Shown: positions 1-8,053 of the stretch, piece by piece
Layout: every line of letters begins with the position of its first letter
How positions within the stretch are numbered: position 1 is the first letter of the stretch
From: UBA940 sp964464465
GTDB taxonomy: Bacteria > Bacteroidota > Bacteroidia > Bacteroidales > Rikenellaceae
Reading direction: 5' to 3'
Length of the DNA stretch: 64,000 bases
NCBI GenBank assembly: GCA_964464465.1
Contig: CAYXGF010000002.1
Coordinates: 1-64,000 of the forward strand
Translations under genes and position numbers: made by a program
Notes under the pieces: generated by a model
Seen by the model: only the letters and a program-made list of their open reading frames with translations
What the model was told of the DNA's origin: nothing
Database searches by the model: none

Positions 1-574
1 CGCGCCGGCCGTCCTGCGCCACCTCGCGCGTGGAGTTCGAATAACGCTCCATGAACGGCACGATGCCGGTCGATGTCAGGGCGCTGTTTAGCACCGGAGA
101 GCCTGTCGGCCTGATGTGCGAGAGGTCGTGTCCCACACCGCCGCGCCGCTTCATCAGCTGTACCTGTTCTTCGTCGATGCGTATGATTCCTCCGTATGAG
201 TCGGCCGGATTGCGGTGTCCTATGACGAAGCAGTTCGAGAGCGAGGCAATCTGGAAGTCGTTTCCGATGCCGGTCATCGGGCCGCCCTGCGGAATGATGT
301 ATTTGAATCTGTCGAGCAGTTCGAATATCTCGTCGGCGCTCATGGCTTCGGGATACGTCGCCTCTATTCGGGCCAGCTCCCGGCTCAGACGCTGGTGCAT
401 CTGCTGCGGGGAGTTTTCGTATATGCGGCCGAAAGAGTCTTTCAGTGCGTATTTGCTGAGCCATACGGTCGCCGCCAGTTCGTCGCCTGCGAAATATTCC
501 CTGGCTTTTTCGAGCGCATCGGAGTATTTGTACTCTTTCGGAGCCCGTGTCTGGGATGTATTGGTTTCGGACAT
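1..574 (-). CDS. nrdJ: Adenosylcobalamin-dependent (class II) ribonucleotide reductase, N-terminal part
   Basis: Partial gene: the ATG is at 574 and the reading frame runs off the left edge, giving about 191 N-terminal residues. The enzyme reduces ribonucleotides to deoxyribonucleotides in the cytoplasm using coenzyme B12. Visible are a Bacteroidales-type N-terminus followed by the strongly conserved blocks PQGGPMTGIGN, QIASLSNCFVIG (first active-site cysteine), DEEQVQLMKRRGGVGHDLSH and ALTSTGIVPFMERYSNST, typical of the class II/I alpha-subunit fold. Assignment to class II rests on resemblance to the Bacteroidales B12-dependent enzymes; the C-terminal cysteine pair is outside the window. A -7-like element and a perfect inverted repeat lie upstream (672-714). 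Confidence 0.9.
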   Translation of the reverse strand, partial: MSETNTSQTRAPKEYKYSDALEKAREYFAGDELAATVWLSKYALKDSFGRIYENSPQQMHQRLSRELARIEATYPEAMSADEIFELLDRFKYIIPQGGPMTGIGNDFQIASLSNCFVIGHRNPADSYGGIIRIDEEQVQLMKRRGGVGHDLSHIRPTGSPVLNSALTSTGIVPFMERYSNSTREVAQDGRR

Positions 575-671
575 GATATTTTGTTTTTTATAGTTTTCGT
601 TTTCTGCTTGCGTGTGTCAATAAGTTGTATTTCAGCTTTTTGACTGCGCGTGGCGAGTAGTGCTCGCTGAG

Positions 672-714
672 CAAAAATATAGCAAAAAGCATAGCATGCA
701 GACCTGCTGCATGC
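672..714 (-). promoter_or_regulatory. Putative nrdJ promoter -7 and inverted repeat
   Basis: On the minus strand TATTTTTG (679 to 672) fits the Bacteroidota -7 consensus TAnnTTTG about 100 bases before the nrdJ ATG. Just upstream is a perfect 8-bp inverted repeat, GCATGCAG (694-701) and CTGCATGC (707-714), with a 5-base spacer. Its position suggests an operator, but no regulator is known. I saw no cobalamin riboswitch signature (no B12 box) in 575-810. Confidence 0.35.
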
Positions 715-810
715 GGAGTTATTATCAATTTATCAACAGCCGGACGCACGGCTCTGCCACTTACCGTTTTGTGTTTTCCGGCACCCGCCGGCGTCCGAGT
801 CCTGCCGGTT

Positions 811-1164
811 TTATCTTTCGAGAGTGGCCGATACCTTTCCGACTTTGCCGCCTAATGGCGGAGCGAGTTTGCTGACGGTGACCTTTACGTGGCGCACCTG
901 CCGGAAGTCGGCGTATATGGCGTCTATTATGCGCAGCGCAACGTTTTCGATTATGTCCGAGGCCTCGGACATCTGCCGCCGTACGGTGTCGTACACGTTC
1001 AGGTAGTTGACCGTGCCGCCGATGTCGTCGCGTAATGCCGCATCGCCTATTTCGGCAGTTACCGAGAGGTTGACCGTAAAGCGGTTGCCTACGATTTTCT
1101 CCAAATCGTAACATCCGTGACAGGCGCGGAACTCCATATCTTCGAGCGAGACGGTGACGAGCAT
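811..1164 (-). CDS. folB: Dihydroneopterin aldolase FolB
   Basis: A 117-residue protein that converts 7,8-dihydroneopterin to 6-hydroxymethyl-7,8-dihydropterin in folate synthesis. Family features seen are the N-terminal LEDMEFRACHGCYDLEKIVGN block (substrate-binding region), the NYLNVYDTV segment, and the C-terminal VRHVKVTVSKLAPPLGG block with the catalytic lysine region. The ATG at 1164 overlaps the stop of the upstream kinase gene by one base (TGATG), so the two are probably translationally coupled. Length is normal for the family (about 115-125 residues). Another folate gene, folC, lies 10 kb away on the other strand. Confidence 0.9.
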   Translation of the reverse strand: MLVTVSLEDMEFRACHGCYDLEKIVGNRFTVNLSVTAEIGDAALRDDIGGTVNYLNVYDTVRRQMSEASDIIENVALRIIDAIYADFRQVRHVKVTVSKLAPPLGGKVGKVSATLER

Positions 1165-2165
1165 CAGAACAGATATTTTTGCGTTTTGACTTTGGCCACC
1201 AGGTTGAATATGTCGTTCCAGGCGTCCTCTCCGAACGTCGTGCCCACTACCTCTATGACCTTGCCGGCCGTGACGGCCCCTATCGTTCCGCACTGGCGCA
1301 GGCTGAGACCCTGGCACATGCCGCTGAGGAATCCCGCAGCATAGTAGTCGCCGGCGCCTGTCGTGTCCACCCTTTTGGCGGCGGCCATGATTCCGACGTG
1401 CACCACTTCGGAGCCATGTTTTATGAGGGCGCCCTTCATGCCGATTTTTACCACCGACAGCCCGCACATCTCGGATATGGCTTGCAGGGCGTTGAGGGGT
1501 TCGGCCTCGCCGGTGAACACCCGGGCCTCGTCCTCGTTTGCGAAAAGAATGTCCACGTATTCGGCCACCAGCTGGCGCAGGAAGTCGAGATTCTCCTCCA
1601 CGACATTGAAGCTGGCCAGGTCGATTGCTATTTTCAGGCCGCACTTTTTCGCGGTGCTCACGGCGCTTCTTATCAGGTTGTGGTCCTGAACCAGATACCC
1701 TTCTATATAAAGGCAGTCGTATCCGGCGAACATGTCGGCCGATATCTCTTCCGCCGTCATCTCCAATGCCGCGCCCAGGTGTGTGACCATGGTTCTCTCT
1801 CCGTCCGGCGAGACGAGCGACACGCAGCGTCCGGAGTGGGACCTGCCGCGGAAAATGAACGGCTGCACGCCCACGTTGATGAGTCCCTGTTCGAAAAAGT
1901 CGCCCGTGGAGTCGTTGCCCACCTTGCCGATGAAGCCCGTCTCGGTTCCCAACCGGGCCATGGCGCGTATGGTGTTGGATGCCGAGCCGCCCAGCGAAAG
2001 GGTGTAGGGCAGTCCCGCCACGGATTTGGATATTTTCTTCTGCATCTCGTCCTCCACAAGGCTCATGCTGCCTCTGGGCAGGGAGAATGCGTCGAGCACT
2101 TCGTCGCTTTTCAGATTCACCAGCATGTCGGTGAGGGCATTGCCGATGCCTATTATTTTCTTCAT
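1164..2165 (-). CDS. PfkB-family carbohydrate/adenosine kinase
   Basis: 333 residues of the ribokinase/PfkB family, phosphorylating a sugar or nucleoside hydroxyl with ATP. The N-terminal GIGNALTDMLV strand, the LGGSASNT glycine-rich substrate-binding motif near residue 60 and the C-terminal signature VDTTGAGDYYAAGF with the catalytic aspartate are all present. Bacteroidales homologues are usually annotated as adenosine kinase; the substrate cannot be fixed from sequence alone. It is followed by folB with a one-base overlap, implying one transcript. A -7 element (TACATTTG, 2210 to 2203, minus strand) precedes it in the divergent intergenic region. Confidence 0.85.
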   Translation of the reverse strand: MKKIIGIGNALTDMLVNLKSDEVLDAFSLPRGSMSLVEDEMQKKISKSVAGLPYTLSLGGSASNTIRAMARLGTETGFIGKVGNDSTGDFFEQGLINVGVQPFIFRGRSHSGRCVSLVSPDGERTMVTHLGAALEMTAEEISADMFAGYDCLYIEGYLVQDHNLIRSAVSTAKKCGLKIAIDLASFNVVEENLDFLRQLVAEYVDILFANEDEARVFTGEAEPLNALQAISEMCGLSVVKIGMKGALIKHGSEVVHVGIMAAAKRVDTTGAGDYYAAGFLSGMCQGLSLRQCGTIGAVTAGKVIEVVGTTFGEDAWNDIFNLVAKVKTQKYLF

Positions 2166-2202
2166 TCGGATATTTCGGGTATTAAAAAATCAACTGATGA
2201 GA

Positions 2203-2241
2203 CAAATGTAGCGTTTTTTCAATAAAAAAACACTATATTTG
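2203..2241. promoter_or_regulatory. Divergent -7 elements between the PfkB kinase and the coiled-coil gene
   Basis: Minus strand TACATTTG (2210-2203) points to the kinase-folB pair. Plus strand TATATTTG (2234-2241) points to the gene at 2278. Both match the Bacteroidota consensus TAnnTTTG. Clear TTTG -33 boxes at the usual 19-21 spacing were not found. Confidence 0.5.
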
Positions 2242-2277
2242 CATATATATTCAACCGAACCGAATTTTAATAGGATT

Positions 2278-3201
2278 ATGAAAGATTATCAGGACAAGGA
2301 TGCGGAATACGAAGACGATTTCTACGACCAGTACGACGATGGAAATTCAAAGACCCTGAAAGGTTATAAAATAGTCATAGTTCTGCTCGTAATAGTTTTG
2401 GGCGGTCTGTCGGCGATATATTTCCGGCAGGTCAATATCATCAAGAAGGAGTTCGCCGTCGAGCGCGACACCCTCACAAGCCGTCTGTCGGCCGTGCGCA
2501 GCGACTTCGCCAACCTGAAAACCGAGAACGACTCCATCTCCTACAATCTGGGCGTGGAGCGCGACCGTGTGGACTCTCTCATAGAGCAGTTGCAGAGCGA
2601 ACGCCGCCTCAGTTATGCCAAGATTCGCAAATACGAGAATCAGCTGGCCGGCATGCGCAAGGTGATGCAGAACTACGTTCACCAGATAGACTCTCTCAAT
2701 ACTCTCAACCGCAGGCTCATCAGCGAGAACCGCACCTATAAGAAAGAGGTGGAGTCGCACAGGCTTCGTGCCGAGGTGGCCGAGGAGAGGGCCGAGGAGC
2801 TGGGCACCAAGGTGCGTATAGGTTCGGTGGTTCGAGCGCGAGATATCCGTCTTGTGCCGCTTTCGGCCAGCGACAGGGAGGTAACCCGAGCTTCGCGAGC
2901 AGCGCGTCTGAGAGTGGATTTCACACTCTCGGCCAACGAACTGACGAATCCGGGCCAGCGTCCGGTGTATGTGCGTATTACTTCGCCCGACGGTTATGTA
3001 ATGGCCAATGCCGAGTCGGCGACCTTCACCTATGAGGGCGACAAGATAATCTATTCCGCCACCCGAGAGGTCGATTATCAGAATCAGGACCTTGCCGTCG
3101 GTATATACTACAACGGCGACGGCATCACCGGCGGCCAGTACCTTGTCGAGATTTACATGGACGGCAACATGATAGGCTCGCTCAAAACGATGCTTAGATA
3201 A
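2278..3201 (+). CDS. Membrane-anchored coiled-coil protein of unknown function
   Basis: 307 residues. The N-terminus is very acidic (rich in D, E and Y), followed by one transmembrane helix (about residues 29-48, IVIVLLVIVLGGLSAIYF), then a long coiled coil (about 55-185) with heptad-like spacing, and a beta-rich C-terminal domain of about 110 residues ending near SLKTMLR. The predicted topology puts the coiled coil and C-terminal domain in the periplasm. ATG at 2278 is chosen because the upstream in-frame TTG overlaps the putative -7 element. It is monocistronic, with a strong terminator directly after it. Similar proteins occur across Bacteroidales without an assigned function. The gene at 13260 has the same architecture in shorter form. 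Confidence 0.75.
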   Translation: MKDYQDKDAEYEDDFYDQYDDGNSKTLKGYKIVIVLLVIVLGGLSAIYFRQVNIIKKEFAVERDTLTSRLSAVRSDFANLKTENDSISYNLGVERDRVDSLIEQLQSERRLSYAKIRKYENQLAGMRKVMQNYVHQIDSLNTLNRRLISENRTYKKEVESHRLRAEVAEERAEELGTKVRIGSVVRARDIRLVPLSASDREVTRASRAARLRVDFTLSANELTNPGQRPVYVRITSPDGYVMANAESATFTYEGDKIIYSATREVDYQNQDLAVGIYYNGDGITGGQYLVEIYMDGNMIGSLKTMLR

Positions 3202-3231
3202 GATTTCGAATAGAAAATATTAATTATTAGA

Positions 3232-3269
3232 GTCGTCTCCACTGTGAAGTGTGGAGGCGACTTTTTTTT
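3232..3269 (+). terminator. Rho-independent terminator
   Basis: An 11-bp stem (GTCGTCTCCAC at 3232-3242 with GTGGAGGCGAC at 3251-3261, one G-U pair) is followed by eight T residues. It lies 31 bases after the stop of the coiled-coil gene. Confidence 0.9.
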
Positions 3270-3884
3270 GTAGCGGATAGTTTGTGGTGTTTTTATGCGG
3301 TTAACTGTCTGCCTCAGACGTGTACTGTTATGTTTCTCCTAAGACTGCCCCGGCAGCATATGTTTCATAAAACCGTATTGTGAATTATTGAGTCGGGACC
3401 GGAACCAGCAGTGTTATCGATAACGTGGCATATCCGATATGTTCTTATGCGTGATGCAGTGGCGGAATCTGCGGCACAAGACGGAAGAATTTGGGTGCAG
3501 TATGCTTATATTTCATAAATTCAATGATTTTTTGTGCGATACTCCACGCGGGTGTTGTTCTTTAATGCGTATTTTCTGCTTGGGGCGAAATCCCGGGCAG
3601 ACATATTTGAAAGTGTTTTTCGCTTTTGTCCTTAACGGAAAATCTGACAGTTTTCAAAGAGAAGGGACAACGGACAGCACTCATTTCTTGTGTAGATTAT
3701 GGCCGGGGCATAGTATATGCCCTGATATCCCATATCTATCCGAGTATGGGGTATCGCGTCGTTTATTTTCTCTTGGGTTTTGTCAGAGCCTTCCGTTAGA
3801 TAAACGAAATAGTCTCCCACACTTTTCTGTTTTTTATTATGTTGTCGGGCAGTGGGGCGCCGGCATATGTAAATTAAAATAGTT
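3270..3884. other. Gene-free stretch with two adjacent hairpins
   Basis: About 615 bases, visibly more A+T-rich than its surroundings, with no convincing coding frame. Its one long open frame (3439-3882) lacks a plausible composition or any family resemblance. It contains two adjacent inverted repeats: GGGCATA/TATGCCC (3706-3712 and 3716-3722), and GATATCCCATA with TATGGGGTATC (3724-3734 and 3745-3755, one mismatch). They precede the YaaW-like gene by about 130 bases. No T-run follows either hairpin, so they do not look like ordinary terminators. Confidence 0.45.
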
Positions 3885-4595
3885 ATGGGAAGTATTGTTG
3901 ATTCAGAACTCGAATTCCTGTCGGAATGCGATAATGAGCAGTTGTGTCTTTTGGCGGATATTCTGGTATTCGACCCGAAGGACAAAAAGAAGAGGTATAC
4001 GGAGACGCTCTCGAAACGTTCGTCGTATGTCGCGTTTTATCCGCATTATATGAAGAAACTTGTGCCTGATATCGTCGATGAGTACAGGCGCTTCGGCGGC
4101 AATACCATATTCAACTATCTGCGGGGACACGGGGCTTCGTATCGTGATATACTCGGCACGGTATGCGGACATTTCGGAATATCGTCGGATAAGTCGGATT
4201 CGGTTGAGGTGATGGAGACAGCGCTTTTGAGGAAAGTTGCTGAGAAGATGCTGGATTCCTTGTCCGGACAGAATATGGCCGATGCGGAATCGGGGCAGTC
4301 GGCCGAGGAGCTGAAAGAGTATCTGCGGCGGTTCTGCGAATCGGGAGTCGGCGATACGTCCAGAATAGCGGGGCTGATAATATATTCGTGGGGAATGTAT
4401 TTCAGTCGTGTCGGTCTTTCGGTTGTGAAGTGGGCCGGTGAAAGAATCTTGTGGAAACTGCCTCTCGGACCTCTGTTCTCCGTTGTAGGTACGGTGTGGA
4501 TGGCGTTTGACATAGCAGCTCCGGCATTGCGCGTGACCATACCCGCCACCGTATTGATTGCATGTCTGAGGCGTACTGCCCGGAGTGAGCAGTAG
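3885..4595 (+). CDS. YaaW-like protein (DUF3944 / ubiquinol-cytochrome c chaperone-like domain)
   Basis: 236 residues resembling Escherichia coli YaaW. Shared features are the N-terminal D-L-E-FL-CD-EQL segment (DUF3944, about residues 6-40), the central FGGNTIFNYLRGHGASYRDIL block (about 70-90; YaaW has FGG-LRGHG-YR-IL in the same order) and a C-terminal RVTIPATVLIACLRR segment that closely matches the end of YaaW. Two hydrophobic stretches lie near residues 160-175 and 195-225. The biochemical role is unknown. It stands alone beside an A+T-rich gene-free region and has a more A+T-rich codon pattern than its neighbours, which fits acquisition by transfer, but this is inference. Confidence 0.75.
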   Translation: MGSIVDSELEFLSECDNEQLCLLADILVFDPKDKKKRYTETLSKRSSYVAFYPHYMKKLVPDIVDEYRRFGGNTIFNYLRGHGASYRDILGTVCGHFGISSDKSDSVEVMETALLRKVAEKMLDSLSGQNMADAESGQSAEELKEYLRRFCESGVGDTSRIAGLIIYSWGMYFSRVGLSVVKWAGERILWKLPLGPLFSVVGTVWMAFDIAAPALRVTIPATVLIACLRRTARSEQ

Positions 4596-4615
4596 GGTGA
4601 TTACTGTACATATGA

Positions 4616-4656
4616 AAAACGGAAGCCTGCCGCGGGAAAAGACGGCAGGCTTTGTG
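4616..4656. terminator. Bidirectional terminator
   Basis: A 10-bp perfect stem (AAGCCTGCCG 4623-4632, CGGCAGGCTT 4643-4652) sits between the convergent YaaW-like and DUF3472 genes. On the minus strand the stem is followed by CCGTTTTTC, a good U-tract for the DUF3472 gene. On the plus strand only a short T-run follows. Confidence 0.7.
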
Positions 4657-4688
4657 TGTATCGTATATCTGGCGCGCTTGTGCAGGTT

Positions 4689-6026
4689 TTACCTGGCGAG
4701 AGCTTCGAGGGCCTCGAAGTCTATCTTGGGCGTGCGACCTTTGGCCTTGCGGGTGAATGAGCTGCGGTATGGTGTGGTCTGATTGATGAATCCGCAGTTT
4801 TGGAGCATGAAGGCATTGTTCTTCACTCCGCCGCACATGTCGGCTCTTACTCCGCTCAGTCCCGTGGCATCGCAAGTGAAGCGGGCGTTTGTAATCTCAT
4901 GCCATACGCCGTGTTTGTCCCTCGCCCACTGGTTTTTGAAAATCACGCTGCGGGTCATGTAGCTTGTCTCCGGAACGAAACATTCGAGGAATGAGTGCGC
5001 GCCCTTGCAATATGTATCGGTTTTGGGGCGCAGCAGGCGCGACAGGAGCATCCACTGGCCTTTCTCGTTGCAGAAATATCCTGTGTATATCGTGTTGCCT
5101 TTTCCGTCGGGCTGCACTCTGACGAGTGTCTTGTATGTTTTCCCCGGTTTCCACGGATAGTTCATGAAGCTCTGTTTGCCAGAGCCCTCGTTGCCGAAGT
5201 TCTGAGCGGTGACGCCTTCGCCCTTGGCAAGAACCTTCACGTGGAGCGAGTCGGGAATGTCGTTGGGGTTGTCGGTCGTGAAAGGACTCCATACGGAGAA
5301 CAGTACCTTGCGCTCCGCGCGGTCCTTGTCATGTCCTATGGACTGGATTCCCATGTATCCTTCGGCGAATCCTGTGAGCATGAAATAGGTGCTCTCCACG
5401 TCGCGGCCCTTGGGAACCGTGACTTCGCTGTAAAAGTATTCTATATCCTCGCCCTTGGGCAGTTCATATCCCATGTGTACCGAGGGGCCGCGGCGGAACC
5501 AGTAACAGTCCGCGAGTTTGTCGTAGGGAATGAAGCGGTTATCTCCGCTTGTTGCCGGTCCGCTTGCGACAAAGCCTGTGATGTTGCCGAACTGTTCGGC
5601 TGAGCGTTTCAGTCCGCGGATGTCAATTCGTACATATCCGGGGTGCTTGATGTCGAATGTCCCGACCTCGTATTCGGCTTCGGAGCCTGTTATGTTCACT
5701 GTGTATTTCTGACGTCCCATCGAGAACAGCAGGACCGAGCAGTCGCCGGCGCCGGGTGCGGAGGCCTTGACCGAAAGGGTGAGTTTGCCGGCGGCTCCCG
5801 TTTTGAAGTACAGGCTCATTACGGTCTCGGAGTCGGTCCATGAAATGATTTTTCCGTTGCCTCTGTCGATGATTTTCGATGCTTCCTCGAAGATGTGCCC
5901 GTCGGCGGTGCGAGTTACGTACACGTTGCCGCTGAAAGGTATCTCGACCTTCCCGGCGGTCTGCGGCCGGGCGCCGACAACGGATGCGAGTGCCGCTGCG
6001 CAGAGTGTTAAGATTTTGATGTTCAT
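4689..6026 (-). CDS. Secreted DUF3472 protein with N-terminal DUF5077
   Basis: 445 residues with a signal peptide (MNIKILTLCAAALASVVGA, cleavage near residue 20). A beta-rich DUF5077-like region spans about residues 25-150. The rest matches DUF3472, recognised by the SGKQSFMNYPWKPG, GYFCNEKGQWMLLSR and NARFTCDATGLSG segments. Bacteroidota homologues are periplasmic or surface proteins presumed to bind or process glycans; no reaction is established. The ATG at 6026 is chosen over an upstream in-frame start because it begins the signal peptide. It follows glsB on the same strand by 17 bases, so the two may be co-transcribed. Confidence 0.8.
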   Translation of the reverse strand: MNIKILTLCAAALASVVGARPQTAGKVEIPFSGNVYVTRTADGHIFEEASKIIDRGNGKIISWTDSETVMSLYFKTGAAGKLTLSVKASAPGAGDCSVLLFSMGRQKYTVNITGSEAEYEVGTFDIKHPGYVRIDIRGLKRSAEQFGNITGFVASGPATSGDNRFIPYDKLADCYWFRRGPSVHMGYELPKGEDIEYFYSEVTVPKGRDVESTYFMLTGFAEGYMGIQSIGHDKDRAERKVLFSVWSPFTTDNPNDIPDSLHVKVLAKGEGVTAQNFGNEGSGKQSFMNYPWKPGKTYKTLVRVQPDGKGNTIYTGYFCNEKGQWMLLSRLLRPKTDTYCKGAHSFLECFVPETSYMTRSVIFKNQWARDKHGVWHEITNARFTCDATGLSGVRADMCGGVKNNAFMLQNCGFINQTTPYRSSFTRKAKGRTPKIDFEALEALAR

Positions 6027-6043
6027 TGTATTGGGGTATGAAT

Positions 6044-6964
6044 TTAAGCGAGTTCCACTGTGTCCCATTTGGTGTGACGAGCCGATTTCGAGGGGTAGAT
6101 GTCCTTTATGGTCACGAGTATGCCTGTTTCCTCGACATCTCCGAAGTCAGTGTTGAGTGCCGTGTCGAACACTTTCATGGTCGGCGAGAGACTCAGATAG
6201 GAGTTTATCAGCGGCGGAACGTTCTCTCCCAATGCTCTGATGCGCTGGCAGAGTATCTTGTAGTTCTCATTGAAGTCGGCGCCCGAGAACATATCCTTCG
6301 CATGAGCAATGTCGGACGGTTGCAGTGCCGGGTTTATCGCTGTGATGAGATTCTCGTTGTCCGGACAGTAGCGGCGCAGAAAATAGAGCAGTATGTTTTT
6401 CGCCTCGCGGTTGTACTTTCCGTACATCGTGACTTTGCCGAAGAAGTATCTGGCCTCGGGGTGTTTTACAATCAGCGCTCCCAGACCGTCCCACAGATTG
6501 TCCAGTGCGAATATGCTTTTGGGGTTTTCGTGCGTATTCTGATATGCGGGCTGTATGAATGAGCGGCCGAGTTCTATTGTGTAGGGCAGGTATTTGCTGC
6601 GGAACAGGTCGCTGAACGTGAAGTAGTGTTCGGTGGAAAGGTGCTGCGGATATTCCGAGTCGCACACTATATATCTGTATCCGCCGACAATCTCCTTTTC
6701 GACGGGGTCCCATACGATGAGCTGTTTGTATCCGTTTTCGGCCGTGTCGTCCGCGTCGATGTCCGTAGGCTGTCCGGTTCCTCCGCCGGCCTGACGGAAT
6801 GCGAGTTCCCGCAGACGGCCTATTTCTGTCATCACGTTGGGCGAGTCTGCCGCTGTTATCACATATATCGAGTTGCCTGCCTTGCCTGTTCTGCGCAGCA
6901 GCTTGTCGGCTGAGAGTTCCTGTTCGAGAATTTGTCTTGAAACGGCCGGTATGATAGGTTGCAT
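6044..6964 (-). CDS. glsB: Glycine-lipid N-acyltransferase GlsB (GNAT, OlsB-like)
   Basis: 306 residues of the hemolysin/OlsB-like GNAT group. In Bacteroides thetaiotaomicron, GlsB adds a 3-hydroxy fatty acyl chain to the glycine amine in the first step of glycine-lipid synthesis. Seen here are VGGYRYIV (acyl carrier/CoA-binding core strand), TIELGRSFI, LWDGLGALIVKHPEARYFFGKV and the C-terminal VDTALN-type segment typical of the family. The partner O-acyltransferase GlsA, usually adjacent in Bacteroides, is 31 kb away here (37595-38410). A -7 element TATATTTG (7092-7085) with a TTTC 18 bases upstream lies about 120 bases before the ATG. Confidence 0.85.
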   Translation of the reverse strand: MQPIIPAVSRQILEQELSADKLLRRTGKAGNSIYVITAADSPNVMTEIGRLRELAFRQAGGGTGQPTDIDADDTAENGYKQLIVWDPVEKEIVGGYRYIVCDSEYPQHLSTEHYFTFSDLFRSKYLPYTIELGRSFIQPAYQNTHENPKSIFALDNLWDGLGALIVKHPEARYFFGKVTMYGKYNREAKNILLYFLRRYCPDNENLITAINPALQPSDIAHAKDMFSGADFNENYKILCQRIRALGENVPPLINSYLSLSPTMKVFDTALNTDFGDVEETGILVTIKDIYPSKSARHTKWDTVELA

Positions 6965-7084
6965 GATGGAATGAAAAAATATTTAGTTGTTTCGGTTGCG
7001 GAAATACCGTGCGAACGTGACCGAGCTGTAACTTTCGGAACGAGTCGTCATGTATTTCTGATGGCAGCCGAAGTTTATGAGACG

Positions 7085-7114
7085 CAAATATAACAAAAGG
7101 AGATTTATTTGAAA
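7085..7114 (-). promoter_or_regulatory. Putative glsB promoter
   Basis: On the minus strand TTTC (7114-7111), an 18-base spacer and TATATTTG (7092-7085) give a near-consensus Bacteroidota promoter, with a leader of about 120 bases before the glsB ATG. Confidence 0.5.
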
Positions 7115-7180
7115 AGAAAAGAGACGTTTTTTGCTTTTGGCCGCATGTGCGCGGGCTTGCCGGGGATGCCTCCCGCCGGT

Positions 7181-8053
7181 CTATTCCGACTGCTGTCCGC
7201 ACAGCGCCGCTATCGATTCGGCCACCTGCTGCATCAGCCACCGCGGGGTCGATGTGGCGCCGCATACGCCTACGCTCCGCGCGCCTGCGAACCACCGTGC
7301 GTCTATCTCTCCGGCGTCCTCCACGTTGTACGAACGTTCGTTTGCCGAACGGCATACGCCGAACAGCACTCTGCCGTTGGAGCTCTTGCGTCCGCAGACG
7401 AATATGACGGTATCGAACGAGGAGGCGAATGCGCGCAGATGCTGCTCGCGCGAGGATACCTGACGGCATATCGTGTCGTTGACCGTAAGGAGCGACTGGT
7501 CGTCCATGCGTTCTGCAATCAGGCTGCCTATGCGCGAGAAGAGTTCCAGGCTCTGCGTGGTCTGCGAGAGCAGGTATACGGGTCGTGAGAAATCGAGCGA
7601 GTCTATGTCGCGTTCGCACTCCACCACCGTGCAGTCGTCCGCGATTTGCCCCGAAAGCCCCACCACTTCGGCGTGTCCTTTCTTGCCGAGTATTACCACG
7701 CGTCCGCCTGCCCTGCTCATTTTTTCGTATGCCTCGACCACCTTGCGCTGCAATCCCGCCACCACGGGACACGTCGCGTCTATGATTTCCACACCGTGGC
7801 TCCCGGCAAGACGGTATGTGGCCGGCGGCTCGCCGTGAGCGCGTATCAGCAGGGTCTTCCCTCCGAGCGACGCCAGATTGTCGTGGGATACGGTCACGAG
7901 CCCGAGGTTTTGAAGCCGCTGCACCTCCACGCGGTTGTGCACTATGTCGCCCAGAGAGTATACCGGTCCCGAGGCCAGGGCCTTCTCGGCCTTTTCGATG
8001 GCATTGACGACTCCGAAGCAGAATCCCGATTTGTCGTCTATCTCTATGCGCAT
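7181..8053 (-). CDS. ispH: 4-Hydroxy-3-methylbut-2-enyl diphosphate reductase IspH
   Basis: 290 residues. This iron-sulfur enzyme catalyses the last MEP-pathway step, giving IPP and DMAPP. The three cluster cysteines are visible: C12 (GFCFGV), C95 (DATCPVV) and C196 (NDTICRQ). So are the conserved RAHG motif (about 71-74), KKGHAEVVG with the catalytic glutamate, SQTTQS and the C-terminal VGVCGATSTP. The ATG at 8053 lies inside the 3' end of cmk (10-base overlap), so translation is probably coupled. Length is normal for the family. Confidence 0.95.
   Translation of the reverse strand: MRIEIDDKSGFCFGVVNAIEKAEKALASGPVYSLGDIVHNRVEVQRLQNLGLVTVSHDNLASLGGKTLLIRAHGEPPATYRLAGSHGVEIIDATCPVVAGLQRKVVEAYEKMSRAGGRVVILGKKGHAEVVGLSGQIADDCTVVECERDIDSLDFSRPVYLLSQTTQSLELFSRIGSLIAERMDDQSLLTVNDTICRQVSSREQHLRAFASSFDTVIFVCGRKSSNGRVLFGVCRSANERSYNVEDAGEIDARWFAGARSVGVCGATSTPRWLMQQVAESIAALCGQQSE

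Noticed and set aside
575..810. Cobalamin riboswitch upstream of nrdJ
   Set aside because: A B12-dependent enzyme makes this plausible, but no B12 box or multi-stem leader of sufficient length is visible between the -7 box and the ATG.
3439..3882. Open frame of 147 codons in the gene-free block
   Set aside because: Its composition is odd (rich in C and F), it resembles no family and it spans the two hairpins. It looks like chance in A+T-rich DNA.
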